Shown piece after piece: positions 1 through 12,870 of a stretch of DNA of 64,000 nt. The DNA is from Acheta domesticus. Taxonomy: Eukaryota > Arthropoda > Insecta > Orthoptera > Gryllidae. A program made the translations under genes and the position numbers. The stretch spans positions 216,891,286-216,955,285 of the forward strand of contig JAHLJT010009436.1 in assembly GCA_031308135.1 (NCBI GenBank), given 5' to 3'. Below the pieces are notes generated by a model that saw only the letters and a program-made list of their open reading frames with translations, was not told the DNA's origin and searched no databases. Each line of letters starts with the position of its first letter. The stretch's first letter is position 1.

Positions 1-480
1 ATGTTTGAAGGAAATGTCAAATAATGTAGGAGAGGATATGAAAAGTAAAAATCAAATAATATTCGTATAACGCGCGAAGGAATATGATGCGAGAAAAACA
101 CATCAACTAGGTTACTGTACCAATGGCTAAATTGTAACACTTATGTCAAAAATTGTCCCTAAGGAGATAATGATGACACCTGAAAACTTAGATCTATTGC
201 ATTCTAACGCCACGTATCACAGAAATTAACTCTAAGTTTGTTCATTAATAAAAACTGGTCACAATTTAATTATATTTTAATGAAAACTTTGAATAGTTCT
301 TTTTTCTTTCCCTGAAAACTCGCAATTTTTTTTACAGATTAGTTCTTAAAATTTTGCACTCGATATGTGATTTTTTTTTGCAACCTTTGCGAAATCTACT
401 TTGGTCAGAAAATTTATCCTTTCTCAAACTGTTTATTAAATTCTTGTATGTATCGTGATACGATAAAATTTATTGGTGCG
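1..480. other. AT-rich non-coding stretch
   Basis: This stretch is AT-rich with frequent stops in all frames. I see no gene, RNA or repeat that I can name in it. Confidence 0.6.
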
Positions 481-620
481 AAGTGGTGTACCCACGACCC
501 CCACAACCACGAAGCCCCACGACCCCCAACCCCGTAAAGGGGGACCCAATCCCGGAAAGGGGGACCCAACTCCGTGAAGGGGGAGCGGGGTCGCGGGGCT
601 TACCCCCCCCCCGAGAGGTC
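481..620. repeat. GC-rich hairpin with three 20-bp tandem units
   Basis: Three 20-bp units lie at 531-550, 551-570 and 571-590; each carries the core AAGGGGGA and the first two also share GGGACCCAA. The array sits between inverted arms: AAGCCCCACGACCCC at 512-526 pairs with GGGGTCGCGGGGCTT at 587-601, with one mismatch. A run of ten C follows at 603-612. The block is an abrupt GC-rich island in AT-rich DNA. It could be a small fold-back repeat or the end of a mobile element; I do not recognise the family. Confidence 0.7.
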
Positions 621-1059
621 AATGATACTAATTTTCTGTACTAATTAAAAACATTGAGTATATATTTTTTTACATTATAAATATGAACTATAAGTCAAAA
701 AATAAAATACATTTTATAATTAGCATAAATGAACATTTATTTATAAGAACATATCTCGCCTGAACCCTTATATCTGTAGCCACCACCCGAGAAAAATCTT
801 GGGAGCGCTTCTACTAGTGTAGATGTAGATATATTGGTCAAATTTCTCTATCAAAATATTTGACGACAGTTACAATGAAAAGTCAGAATACGACTACCCC
901 GACCCTTCAACGTCTCTTCAATGGAGCTTCAACGTTCCAAATTTACCATTAACCTATTAGTTTCTGGAAGTCTCTGGGCACGTAATTTACATGATAAATG
1001 CTACAGACATCATTCACCGTATACATCATTAATAAACATTTCCGGAGGTTAAAATCGGG
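621..1059. other. AT-rich non-coding stretch
   Basis: AT-rich DNA with no supported gene. Confidence 0.55.
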
Positions 1060-1620
1060 TAGGAAGTACTTTGGCACGAGCGCATTCGCACGCTAATGAA
1101 ATTATCTAACAGAGCCGGAGTCGAGGACGGGAACTCTGCTGTGGAAAACACTGCGGGATGCGCTGCCTCCATTTGCCTCCGAGCGGGCCGCCCCTCTAAT
1201 CCCGCGCATCAGATAAATACCGCTTACTTCACAGCCCATTACATTTATGTCCGCGCAATTAGCGAAACGTAGGACCGTTCCGGGGCAGCGAATCCTAGCA
1301 TATTTCTACGGAAAGGACGCTGGGAAAAAGAAGTTTAATTGGAATAAAATGTGGACCTGCGACCGCCCCGGGAGTAAAGTCGAAGCTTAGGTTTGCAACG
1401 AATTGCTTCGGATCCGTTTTTTTTTCGTTCGCCGGCAGAGAACGGTATCCTCGTCGTATTAACTTGACCGCTTATCTAAAGAGCGCGAGGCATATTGTGG
1501 CGTTCGCGATTGCGCTGTATCAAAACGTAAATGCAATCGTTTCCATTATCACCGCTCGTCCCGCAAATGGTGCGCCGTGGAAACCGTTTCTCGTTGTGGG
1601 GAATGTATAAATCATTCCAA
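1060..1620. promoter_or_regulatory. Candidate regulatory block, moderate GC
   Basis: About 560 bp of mixed composition with many CpGs stand out from the flanks. It contains GATA-like sites (CAGATAAATA near 1209, CTTATCTAAA near 1471), homeodomain-like ATTA cores (TAATGAAATTAT near 1094, CAATTAGCG near 1256) and a Runx-like GTGGAAACCG near 1577. There is no open frame of note. Such a mix of developmental factor sites is typical of arthropod enhancers, but short sites occur by chance, so the call is weak. Conservation across related species would decide it. Confidence 0.25.
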
Positions 1621-3139
1621 AAAATGCGAGGTAAAGCTCAATTCTGTATAAAATGACAAATGCTCTAGCGTTGTGATTTTCGGTACTTGGAGCAAAAATA
1701 TTCGCAGACTATTCGACGCAGAATTTGTATAGAACATAATATTAGTGGAACTAGGGTTTTCAGAGATTATCATCGACGGGATTCGTTTGTCATTAGTCTA
1801 TTACATTAAAAGCGAATTTTTTTGCAACGTTGTGTCATTCTCGCAAGGTCATGGGATGGAGTAGAAAATACGCATACCCTTAGAATTTACATACTTTTTT
1901 TTGTTTGGGCAACGGTGTAGGAAATTCACGAGTTTCAATACGAGCGTCCTTTCATTAGTATATTAAAGTTAGATACATTGCTTTTGTATACAAGACTAAT
2001 ATTTGAATACTATTTAGTGACATTCTTAAACGTGATATTTGACAGAATCGCCGATCCTATTACTTTACACGCAATGAACAAAACCAAGATCCTGCAATAT
2101 AAGAGGTAAAGAGCGGGTTTCTGAGAAGCAATCGGGTCAAAGAACTATGATGAGTGTTAAGACAAGTTCCTCTTCTTTGAAAATGAAGTTGCGCATACCC
2201 TGTTATTATGTACAGCTGTGATGCCAATTCATGTACGAGTCTCGTGATAAACTACTGAGAAAACAAGGAATTAACTTGAACTCGTATCGACTGTTGGCAC
2301 TTGTAAATACACTCAGTAATATCGCTGCACTTGTTTACAATTATGTATAAGTATATCATTAGTTCCACAATATGTTAACATCAATTTTATCTCTATGCCA
2401 AAGAAAGGGGTATGTTTTTTACCATTTACAAAGAAGAGAAGAGAAAAATTTGACTGCCCATATGGGAACATGCAGGAGAATATGCTGGGATCCAGGCTAA
2501 CATGAGAGAGAACAGGTGGGGTCGCATGTTTTAAGTCCACCCTATTTTATAAAAATAGACTTTCCATCCTTTTATTGCGTTTTGGGAGTCTTAGTCCTTC
2601 TGGGCACTCCCAACTCCACAGTAAGGGTGGACAGAAACGAGCGATTCGAAATCTATATAAAATTAAATTGATTATTCAATATTCTCAGCAATTTAATCTC
2701 AACGATTTGCAACATTAGAATATTAACCCATGCGCAGCATTGGACTTATATTGCTGTAACGCACAATTCAGGAGGTGGGTTCGAACTTGGGTTCCAGTTT
2801 GCTTTTTGACTTTTAAAAGAATGATTTACGAAGGGGGAAAATTCGAACGGGACCAACTAGTTACTTGTATAATCAATGTCAGATCAGTGGATCATTAATT
2901 TTATACATTTATAAAGATCACGTCAAAAGTACTTGATTTCTTACGCAAGACTGAAATTAGCACCGTCTGGTACCGTGCTACGCGTCTCCCAACCCAACAA
3001 CCGGACCAGTAACTCAATTAAAACAGGCAACCAAATCCTTTGTGTTGTTATACCTACAAAACCGGTCTTCATAGTTTGGTACAGTACATGAACTACTGGA
3101 ACGTTCCTCGGCATCTATCCCGCGTCACCTCCTTCAGAG
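1621..3139. other. AT-rich non-coding stretch
   Basis: Mostly AT-rich with short spurious frames only. A GGTTCGAAC string near 2768 resembles a pol III B box, but no cloverleaf or A box lies at a suitable distance, so I do not call a tRNA. Confidence 0.5.
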
Positions 3140-3560
3140 CAATCTCTGGCCAAGCAGTCGAGTTGTGCGAACAGACGCCGCCGCGGGCGGCGCCGCCGGG
3201 CAGCGAGTCCGCGGGCAGTCAGGATCGAGGGCGGGGGCGGAGGCGGACGGGGCAGGATGGGGGCGGATGGGGTCGGGCGGGGGGAGGGGCAGTGGGGGGA
3301 GGGGAGAGGGAGGCAGCGCGAGGCCGCCCGCGGGCCCTGATTGAATCAACGAAAGCAAACACGCGTTCCGGGCCCCCGCGGCGCCCACGGAGGTCACGGG
3401 GTCGCCTGTAAATCTGGTCGGGCGGCGGCGGCGGCGGCGTTAGCCGACTGAGCAGGACGACGCGTCGGCCGATGCGGCTGTGGGTTGGAGTCCGTGGGCG
3501 CAACCGCTTAGCTGAGGGGCGAGTGGCGGAGGGCGGGCCCAAGCATCCCTGGCTGACTAA
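3140..3560. other. CpG-rich block
   Basis: A sharply CpG-rich block of about 400 bp. Frames are open on both strands at once and give low-complexity R/P/G/A peptides, as expected from composition alone. No splice pattern or recognised domain was found. It may be a CpG-island-like regulatory element. Confidence 0.5.
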
Positions 3561-4839
3561 TTTCTAAGGGAGCGTTCAAATGACTCGAGCTTCAAACTGA
3601 ACTTTGCATCAACGTTGGTATACTTCCCCAATACACCAGTGTTGCAATCATTTTACGAAACTTTTTTGGGACTTTCGATATATTTATCAATATTATTGGT
3701 CAATATGAAGTTCTCCATTTGGTCATTGTCCGCTTGGCTGCCACTTGTCTGTCCAGTTTTCATAAGCATCCTTCTAACGACGGAATTGAGCACGTTCCAG
3801 TTTTTTTTCTTCTGCTGGGACTTCTTTTGGAATGTCATCACTCATCAGCTTCAGCTTCGACACATAAGCTGAGCTCGAGGGCTGGTGGAGATATTGGAGA
3901 CGTTTACATTGGTGACAGAAACAGAGGTAGCAGCGGTCGGAAAGAAATTGAGTTGGAGATAGTAGTAAAAAAATAGAGGAATGAAGAGGATGGAATGAAA
4001 GATGTAGTCAGACCGACAGTAAGGAAAATGGAAGAAAGTCGGCGAGGGAGCATGTAGTTTCAAAGACAGTAGGAAAAGTGAAATATGTAGAGGAAGGAAA
4101 AATATGCTAACAGACAGTTGACATCCACGGTCAGGATGATTATCATTGGTAATAGAAATACATTGGAAATTTATCTGGAGTAAAATAGATCGAAATAAAT
4201 GAAATAAAAAAAGAATAACGGCGAGGTACGTGTATGTTTTCTCAAAAATGTAGTGAGTAGGAAAGAAAAGTTAAAAAAAAAGACATTAACAAGAGAATTG
4301 AAGAGGAGAGCTAAGAAAAAAGAATTTCTCCAGAACTTAAGAACTTAAGGAAAAGAAGCAAAACCCGAACAATAAAGCTAACGTAGAAACGTTTTGTGTA
4401 TCTGAGGAACCAGATCAAATGTCTACCGAAAGGCTTATGGAAACGATTGTATCTTAAATGTGAGAACTGCAATTGAATTACATTCATTAAAAATAACAAA
4501 TCATTAAAAATAATGCAAGAATGCAAAATCAATATTTTACTATCACAAACATAAAAGCGAATTCTCCTGAGTGGACTCCGCGATTGGTTTGGTTTTCATG
4601 AATTAACACTGAACGTAATGCGACACCTTTTCCACAGTAAGTGCGTTGCCGTGCGAGAAACGAGAGGTCTTACTCCACGAACACTACTATACAATACTAT
4701 ACTACACAACTATAACGTAAGAACGCGAATTGAGTATTTCACCACGAACAAGATTACGAATTCTCTCGGGAGGAGTCCGCAAATTGTTTTTCATGTACCA
4801 GCACTTGGAACTTAATGCAAGAATTTTCCCCAATGCAGC
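3561..4839. other. AT-rich and purine-rich stretch
   Basis: The part from about 3890 to 4330 is biased to A and G on the plus strand, with many GAAAG, GGAAG and AGGAA strings, without a clean repeat unit. The rest is AT-rich. No gene was recognised. Confidence 0.5.
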
Positions 4840-5260
4840 GCGAGATTAATGCGAGAAACGTCGAGGGACGGGCCCGCGCCGTGGAAAGCCCCCTAAGGAA
4901 GTCCGGGGGAGATGGAGGGGGAGAGGGGGGGGGCTGGGGAGCGCGAGCAGTCGGCAGTCGGCGCGCGCGGAGCTTCTCGCGTGGCCGCTTTCCATTACGC
5001 GCGCGCCGCTGCGTCGCTGTTTGCGCTCATTGGGGGCAATTAAAAGTTCGTTTGGCCGCCGCCGCTCCCCTCCTTCCCGCGTGGCGCCCGATACCGCCGC
5101 GCCAGGTTCCAGCCGCCCACGCGTCCCTTCGAGCGAGGAGCCGCCGACACCGCCGGAATTCATGCCGACCGACGTCAGCTGGATTGCACAGCCGGGCCCC
5201 ACTGACTCCGCTGCGTGGCCCGCAGTTGCACAGAAACGACTGGAACCACAGGTACGAGAT
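4840..5260. other. CpG-rich block
   Basis: A CpG-rich block with a G-run (GGGGGAGAGGGGGGG near 4917-4931) and overlapping open frames on both strands. The plus-strand 178-residue frame at 4815-5351 is arginine- and proline-rich with no domain I know, and it runs out of the block into AT-rich DNA. I treat it as a composition artefact. Confidence 0.45.
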
Positions 5261-5999
5261 TTATCGCAAGTTCCCATGCCTTCTAATTTTTAGTCGTGCT
5301 TTCCATAACAAAAAGAATACGCACATCCAAATTGTTGGATATTGCTGTTAGTGACTGGCAGTAATTCAAGTTTCCTCTTGGGAAAAAAAGTGTGGCAGTT
5401 TCATGCTTCATATGTTTAAAGAAAATAATAGTTACTTGGAGGGAAAGCTTGATGTTTATTTTAATTATCTATTTCTCGGCATAAAAACTAGATAATAATT
5501 AATATATCCTAATTATCTTATTATTTTAATGCGGTTAGAAGATCATGAATCCTTTTGAAATACTGAGAACAGGTGAACCAAATTCTTGGACTGTCTTTCT
5601 AGTTGATAAGTTTTCAACTTCAACAACACTTTTTCAAATTTCATGTATTTTTTTAGATAAGTATACATTAGTTTCAATAAAAAATATATATAATAATAAT
5701 ACTAATATTTACAATCTTCTTCCAATGCAGGTTATTGCGATTTACTGGTGATGGTTGAATATTTAAATGAGTTACAGACTTACCCAAAGACGTACGAAGA
5801 TAAATTAACAAAAACAAAGTATATTCTGTTATTGCATTTCCAGGATCACATCGCTAATCGGGCTGGTTTCAAACGACGCATTCGAAGTTTGTTGGGAGTT
5901 AATGTCACTACGAAGTTCGGTTCTTCACCTACTTAAACCGATCCCAGCAAACCTGAAGCGTTAACACCACTCTTTACACGTCTGGAAGTCAAAGGGAGC
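5261..5999. other. AT-rich stretch with TAA-type runs
   Basis: AT-rich, including short TAATAATAAT runs near 5692-5707. No gene was recognised. Confidence 0.5.
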
Positions 6000-6260
6000 A
6001 TTTCTATAGCGTCCCAAGGTCGTTGTGAGCATCGTCCGCCGACTGAGCAATCCACGCCCTCCGTATTTACGACGTCGCGCGTCGTACAGAGCGAGCGAGC
6101 GATGGGCGCGGCGGCGCGAGGCGGTGAAGGTGCCGCGACTCCACACGTGCGTCAGGGGCTAAGCAACCGGAACGGACGGCGCAGCCCCCACGCCCACGCC
6201 CACCTCCAGCATCGCCCCGCGCGAGGAGCGGACGCAGTGGCTGGGGGCAAGAACGCCAAC
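6000..6260. other. Small CpG-rich block
   Basis: About 260 bp rich in CpG, with CACGCCCACGCCCACC near 6189-6204 (a short hexamer repeat). No credible coding sequence was found. Confidence 0.4.
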
Positions 6261-6949
6261 TGCTATTGCCTTAGCGGTCGTAGGTGATGATGGCAGGGTA
6301 GAGTGTACTAACATGATTAGTATCTCTACATTGGACGTTGTGAGACTTGAATCGGTAAAGGTGAAAATACAAAGATAAAGGTTGACTAGAGGAAGATAAA
6401 ATACGTAGATGGAAGCTTTAAGAGTTCTAAAGGTGTAGCAAATTATGTAAGGCATGATGGCAAATAAAAATAAAATAAACGATAAATATGGAATGGATCA
6501 GACGGTAATTCAGTCAATATATGAATAATCGAAAACAATCGAAATGTCAGTGCGATTATATTTTTTCGTGTTCACGTAGTACTCGGAGGATTGTGGAAAA
6601 GTGCTGGACGCGTTTATGATATGTATTATAGTGATAGTTCTGTTGATAGTGGCTAATTACAATATTGATAACAGAGGTGGCACTGATGACGTAATAAGTT
6701 TGTTCTAGAAGAGAGCAAGTAAAAAGGCTGAAAGGATACGAAGTGAAAACAGGATTGTTTTGTAAAGGAAACGCAGAGCGATCCGCGAGGGTAAGAACGG
6801 GATAACTGAAAATATGAGGTGATGGCGACTTTCATTCATGAAAGAATGTAGATAGTTCAGTATTATTTACTACATCATTAGATTGTGTACGGTGCAGTCA
6901 TCATGCAGACTTAACGGTGTATGGTGAATGTGTGTGGTGTGTATGTGTA
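6261..6949. other. Purine/GT-biased non-coding stretch
   Basis: A region with GATGATGGC, GGTGGCACTGATGAC and similar scattered strings. They resemble decayed forms of the GGTGAC-type repeat just downstream. No gene was recognised. Confidence 0.35.
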
Positions 6950-6959
6950 CGGTATATGT

Positions 6960-7090
6960 ATGATGACGGTGAAGGTGACGGTAACGGTGAAGGTGACGGT
7001 AACGGTGAAGGTGATGGTAACGATGAAGGTGACGGTAACGGTGACGTAGGCATTATCGATGAAGGTGACTGTGAAACTAACCGTGAGGTT
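6960..7090 (+). repeat. GGTGAC-type hexamer/18-mer tandem repeat
   Basis: The plus strand repeats an 18-bp word built from the hexamers GGTGAA, GGTGAC and GGTAAC, for about four units with substitutions. The frame reads as acidic and glycine-rich (GEGDGN) repeats on the plus strand and as threonine/valine repeats on the minus. It is a simple-sequence tract of the same type as the purer array at 13711-13902, not a gene. Confidence 0.75.
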
Positions 7091-7127
7091 GCGGAGATGG
7101 TAACCATGACGCAAGGCCTAGGCACAC

Positions 7128-7240
7128 AAAGAGGGGGAAGGGGACGGGAATCGGAAGGAGAGAAAAGGGTGAAGATGGAAGCAAGAAGAGAGGGAAGGAG
7201 AAGAAGAAGAAGAAGAAGAAGATGAAGAAGAAGACAACAA
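7128..7240 (+). repeat. Polypurine tract with (GAA)n
   Basis: The plus strand is almost entirely purine over about 110 bp and ends in a (GAA)n run at about 7196-7234. Long purine runs of this kind can form triplex DNA and slip during replication. The apparent polyarginine peptide is a by-product. Confidence 0.75.
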
Positions 7241-7770
7241 AAATGGAGTGGTAAGCGAGGCAGTGACGACTTCTCAGACACCGCCACGAGAAGACAGCGG
7301 ACCGAGACGAGCAGTCGCCGTCGCCCACGCCGTCCAGCCCCTTTCTCGTTCTGCCTCGCGCGCGCGTACGGACGAGGCGTGGTGCGCAGCGGTGCTCCGC
7401 AGCCGGCGCACTTACATAAAAATCTGGCGGACGCGAAGCTAATCCTGCCGAGTGTATCACCGCCGGCGAGCAAACATTTCCACTCCGCCCTTTCGTATTA
7501 AAGCTCGCCCACTCGCAGGCGCACTTACATCGATACCGAACCTCTTTGGGGCGTCGCTTGGGTTGCCGCCAAGACGATGCATTGCCCTGTTGTGCACGGC
7601 ACCTCACCTCGTACCTCTCGCGCGCTTCAGGCAGGTGGCGACGCGCTGTTTGCAATAGCAGGGTCGGGTCGCGTAGATATTGCAGCGAGCGCTCGGTGAA
7701 AGAGTCACTCCGCCTGATGGTATCTCAGGGTGGAGGCGGTTCGGGTTTTCACCCACTTGCATTTCCACGC
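7241..7770. other. CpG-rich block
   Basis: A CpG-rich block of about 530 bp, with open frames on both strands that give low-complexity peptides. The minus-strand frames of 190-192 residues here (6901-7473, 7077-7655) run through the hexamer and polypurine repeats and have no recognised domain. Confidence 0.45.
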
Positions 7771-8329
7771 CACGCCTAAAAAGCAAACAGGCTATTCTTC
7801 ATTTAAACTACACGTCCGAGGAATTCACGAAGTGATTATTTATCAACTATTGAAAGTACGTGGCCACACCCATACCGGCTTGTGAATATTAAATGATACA
7901 CTTCGTAAAGAATGACTCCTAATTATCGATATCACGGGAACCTCCATATTTCAGTGGAATTGAAAATGTAAATTAGGCGAAGTATAATGTTGGAGGTAAT
8001 ACATTTTTGAAGAGTATATATGTACTCCTATTTATTATTTATTGCCGTGTTACTTATATGTATTTTAGTATTTCAAAATCAGCAATGAGAAATAATTCTT
8101 AAGACACTACACTAAATTATTTGACTTACCGATTGTTACACGAGAACCAATATTAAAAATACGATGTTACATATTAATAAATCTAACTGTTGAGAGCACC
8201 TCGTACAGACCTGTGAATAAAGCGAATTCAACTCTTCGAAATCATAAGTGAGATACGCAGAGCAGGATGAGGACATTATTCATTAGCGGTCCTTTCACGA
8301 GTTCCCGCAAGTGCGAGTTACGGCTAAAA
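7771..8329. other. AT-rich non-coding stretch
   Basis: AT-rich; nothing supported. Confidence 0.5.
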
Positions 8330-9520
8330 CTCCTCCCGCGCAGCCGACAGGGAGAGCAGGCGTCTTAAGCTAGGTAAAGACCGAAGCCACCAGCTCCCCG
8401 CGAGACTTTCCTGGAAGCAGAGCGCCGAAGCGCGATTCTCCACCGCTGCCGTCGCCGCCGCAACCGCCGCCCCCGCCACCACGACCACCGCCGCCGCCGC
8501 CGTCGCCCGAGTCGCTCTTCTGCAGCTCCGCCGCCCCTATATGGCTGTCTCCGTCACAGTCGCAGCCGACTTCACCCCCTGCACGCGTTGCCGATGCCGC
8601 CATCCCTACTTCATTGGCTGTCAACTCAATCTTGACCATCACGAGCTTCGTCAGTGACACCAACATCATCGTCAGGGGACCCCATCGCCACCGCCGAAAT
8701 CCAGGTCAGAATCGTCGTCACACGACAAATTCCAATTGCCGTCCTTTAGGTCGCTACGGTTTTCATCACCGCCATCAGTAGTAACCTCGATGCCGCCCCT
8801 CCTAAAGCAATTGCTCTAACCACTGCCGTTATAGATCACCTCTCCCGCCATCGTCACAGCATTGCCACAGCTATTATCGTCACAGTCATGTCTCCACCTC
8901 GACCTGCATCGCTGCCTCACGCCAGCGTGACCAGAGCCAACTCCGGTATGCAATCGCTGCCACACCAATCTACACACTTACAACCGCGCCAGCAGAAACG
9001 GTTTTCACCGTCAACGTCATCCCCACCAGCCCGACCGCCGCCGAACCTTCCAGCCATCGCCACCACCTCTTCCTTCCGCTGCCTACGCAGACCGTGTTGC
9101 CGCCGTCGCCGTCGCCGCCTCCGCCTCCGCCGCCGCCGCCAGCCCCAAGTTTCGCGGCCTTAATTCACTAAGTCCGCGCGGTTGCCCAAGTTGGTCCGCT
9201 TCTTCCCCCGATCCCCGCCACCCCCGTCCCCCGGCCCCCGCCGCCGCGGACCACCTCCCAAGTTTTGTTGCGCTCGCGCGCGCATTCACCGGGCGGGACG
9301 TTCGTGGAATGTTATTACTGCCTCGTTCGCTCGCCCTCCCTCGCCCCTCCCCCCGCCATCTAGGCCCCCTTGGATGTCGCAGCCACCCGCACAGCCCACC
9401 GCCGTCTCCAACGCCGTCAACGTCGCCGAGAATCCCCGGACTGCGTTCGAGCCCCGGTTCTTTGACACATTCCGCAGCAACTGGGCGTTGCTGGGCGCGA
9501 AATGAAGCGGTCAAGTGCTC
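8330..9520. other. CpG- and GCC-rich block
   Basis: About 1.2 kb rich in CCG/GCC trinucleotides (8450-8510 and 9100-9145) and in ATCGTCAC/CACCGCCA-type words at 8560-8900. The latter look like the reverse-strand, decayed form of the GGTGAC hexamer. Peptides from all frames are poly-P, poly-G or poly-R. No domain was recognised. Confidence 0.5.
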
Positions 9521-10479
9521 AAATATCTTTCTAAAAAACATAGTGTGCCTTTTTATAACAGGAAATCGTTATAAGCCGAATTAAAGAATTTGTTTCTTTA
9601 ATAAATAAGAACCCCCAAAAACGGTTTTACACAACAAAAATATTTATAGGTCATTTTTAATAATCCTTAATTATTATAAACTTATTTCGGTTTCATAGCA
9701 TGTAATTTCTCATTGCAAACGCTTGACATGTGAGGAAAGAGTGTTAAGTCGTACGAGAGAATCGAACGATAACAGAAATCACGTGCAAACTTAGATAGCA
9801 TTAATACCCTTTCATGTTGCAATTTTATTTGAACCTTAATGTCACAAATTCATCATCGGAAGCCCACTCACAACTGATTTTTAATTGTAAGATTATTCGG
9901 GCTCTGTTTGCATAACTATTTATTGTTAATTGCCACGACAACTTATTGTAATTCACCAAACCCACCCACAAGAGAATTTCTTCCGTTTTCTTGCTTTACA
10001 TTTCCATCTTTGTAGCGACACATTCCTGACCAAGTACACATTTCCAGGAAGAACTTCTCCGGAATAATTACTGAAAATCACCCAGAACAGCTGGGCTTTC
10101 TAGTAACAATGAACAGAAATGTAACTAATCTCATTAATTCCTATAAAATCGGGTTAATAAGTTTCATGATTTTGGTTTGAATTTTATACCTAGTTAGACA
10201 GAAATAAGCTCACACTCTTAGAAAGATACATCACGATGAAATAATCTTTCTACTACTACACGCCAATGTTCTACATTCTTTTCTTTTTTTTTTTGCGAGG
10301 GTAAAGAAGGTTATTGCACCCAGGAGAAAATGTATTGAAATTCTTTTCCTTTTAACTTATACGTTTACTTTCATTTAACCATTTTCTACACATTTCTACT
10401 ACTAAATCTTCATTCACTCATTTTGAAAACTGTATGTCCTCCCCCATTACTTATTATTTTCATTTTATGTCTATGTTCC
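9521..10479. other. AT-rich non-coding stretch
   Basis: AT-rich, including a T-run near 10283-10295. Nothing else was seen. Confidence 0.5.
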
Positions 10480-10820
10480 CTAGACAGGGGGAGAGCAGGA
10501 AGTACATCTCGCTCCCACCGCGTCACCGTCTCCATCGCCGCGCCCTTCAGCTTCAACTCCACCCGCGCCCGCCGTCACGGGCTCCCCCGCCCCCCGAACG
10601 GACAAGCCATAAAAATTTAGCCACCGCCCCCTGCGTCACAGCAGCGCCGCACGAACGCCGCCGCCCGGCCCCCTCCCGCCTTGGCGGCCGCCCGTGCTAA
10701 CGACCCGTGTAAACTCCCGCCCAGGGCGCGGCCCGCGGCGCGGCCGCGGCGGCGGACGCGCTCCACGGTGGGCCTCGCGAGTGCCTCCCGACCCTCGGCG
10801 GAAAACGCACTTTTTCAAAC
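10480..10820. other. CpG-rich block
   Basis: A CpG-rich block with GC-only runs such as GGCCGCGGCGGCGGACGCG near 10742. No recognised coding sequence. Confidence 0.45.
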
Positions 10821-11779
10821 TAGCCCTGTGAGAAAAGTGACATGGAAGAGGATGAAGAAGACAACTCGGATTAACCATTTGAAAGTTTTACGTAAGATGT
10901 AGTCCTAAAGAGTAATGTATAAATAAAGGAAAAATAAATGACTTTGTAAGTACCCAAAATAAAATAATGTTACCACATAGAAACATCTACAATTAGAAAA
11001 TTCGTGGCAATGATAATGTCACTAGGTAGTGAGGGGCTCAACGAGGTATATCCTCAGAACCGAAGCGGAGCTGACCAGAGCATAGTTTACGTGTCTTTGA
11101 AAAACCAAAACATTCGAATATAAATTCCTAGCAGCCGCTCTCGACCCACGCAGTGGCAAGGTGCGGATCCAAAGCAAAGAATGACTCATGAAATATTTAC
11201 CGATGAGACGCAGTGAAACGAATTTCATAAAAAATAGTGTCTTACATTGCATGCATTCCGTGAGGCGCATCAATAAAATTTGTTCGTTTTTTCGTGGTTA
11301 AACCATACCCAATATTCTTCTTCCCACTTCCATGCCTAAGTAGGTTCTCATAGCAGTCTCGCTGGAAAAAATTATAATCATTTCGATTTCAAAAAGTCAT
11401 GATATTGTTTGTTATGCCTTTTAACTATGAAATTACAAATATCTTATGTACTGACTTATTTGCAAAACGGTATCCGCGAGTTAAATATAAGTTAAGCTTA
11501 TTGGATAACCGTATGCTGCACTTTTACGTACTCTTAAACAGTCTCGAAAAAAGGGTAACGCCAACGTTGAAGATGGCTTTCGTATTTAAATTCACGTAAC
11601 AAATGTTCCAACATATATAGGGTCTACAGGAAGTTAACAAGATTAAAACAAAACATTCATCTTATTAAACCCTCCAGAAGTGTATCGAGTCTGCCACACT
11701 CAGACACACGGACAGTTTTCGATTATTTTACTCGCAGATCTCCAAGACAACGTCGAATATGCAACTAATTTGTGTGTGT
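10821..11779. other. AT-rich stretch with a mid-GC patch
   Basis: AT-rich except for a moderate-GC patch at 11040-11270 whose minus strand stays open for 83 codons. That peptide shows no family resemblance that I can name. Confidence 0.4.
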
Positions 11780-12870
11780 CCACCTGCAATCGCGATTCGG
11801 CCCACTGCTTCCGAGCCGCCCCGCCGCCCCGCCCCGCCCCCTCGCGGGGGGCAGAGGCGCAATGCGGCACGAGCAACCGCCGAGAGCCTTTTTACTCCCC
11901 TCCGCGGATCCGGACGCGCTTTATGACGCACGAAATTGCGAAAAGTATCCATCTCGAGCTAATATCTCGCCGAAAATGACTCACTCGATTCCAAAACGCA
12001 CCATCAGCCCCGGAGTAACGCTCCGGAGCAGAAGATGAACTTCCCCCGTTGCTGGAAGATCCGTTGCTATTGTTTGGCTCGACTTGAGAACCGATAAATG
12101 TGTAATTTGCCCATAACATCTAATGAACGAAAACTTTCCCGTTTTCCTCGTGATTCTTGGCAAAAAAGGTATTAGAAACAAGTATCACGTAAAATATATT
12201 GTTCAATGCTCATGTTAGTAAAAACGACACTTCTCACTAGGAGTTCAGTGGTTGAGAGATTCATACTTCCATTAATTCAAAGAACGAGACAAATGTCAGG
12301 GAAGGTATTTTTATACACACATCGATATTGTAATATTTGGCATTTATTTAATCTCAAAAAAAAACGAAAGAGGTTCACTTAAATTACTGTGCTGTGCGGA
12401 GAAGGAAGAGGCTTCTGAACGCATTCCCATCAACCCTTCTTCGGCGAGAAGTACCTTCCCCGGCTTCGGACGATTCTGCAATCTAGGCTTTTCCTGCCTT
12501 CGAAGCACTTAACATCGTCGGGTCTTCCGCCTCCCAAGCAACGATTAACTCCTCCACACGAGATACTCCAGCGTCGGCAAAGAAATAAAAAGGCGCGGAG
12601 AGGCGAGAGCAAAAGAGGCGGAATTCTTCGCCAGCCCTCGTACTCCAGGCGCCGCGCCGCCGCCGCCTTGCAAGATACTCCAGAGACGACGTGCCCCTCC
12701 GTCGAGAAACTTTCAGGAGGGACCGCGCCCCTAAAGGCTCTGGAACCTCCCGGAATCCCCAGAACCCCTTTGAACCCCACACAACCCCCACCACCACTTC
12801 CCCTCCCCAAAGTTCCCCGCAACGCCTGACCGCAGAAGCTCGGCTGGAGAGCGCGTACGTGATATTCGAC
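11780..12870. other. Two CpG-rich patches
   Basis: CpG-rich patches at about 11800-11940 and 12500-12870 are separated by AT-rich DNA. The minus frames at 12430-12822 and 12483-12905 overlap each other in different frames and lack known domains. Confidence 0.4.

Noticed and set aside
2755..2800. Possible tRNA around GGTTCGAAC
   Set aside because: No A box at the proper distance and no cloverleaf can be drawn.
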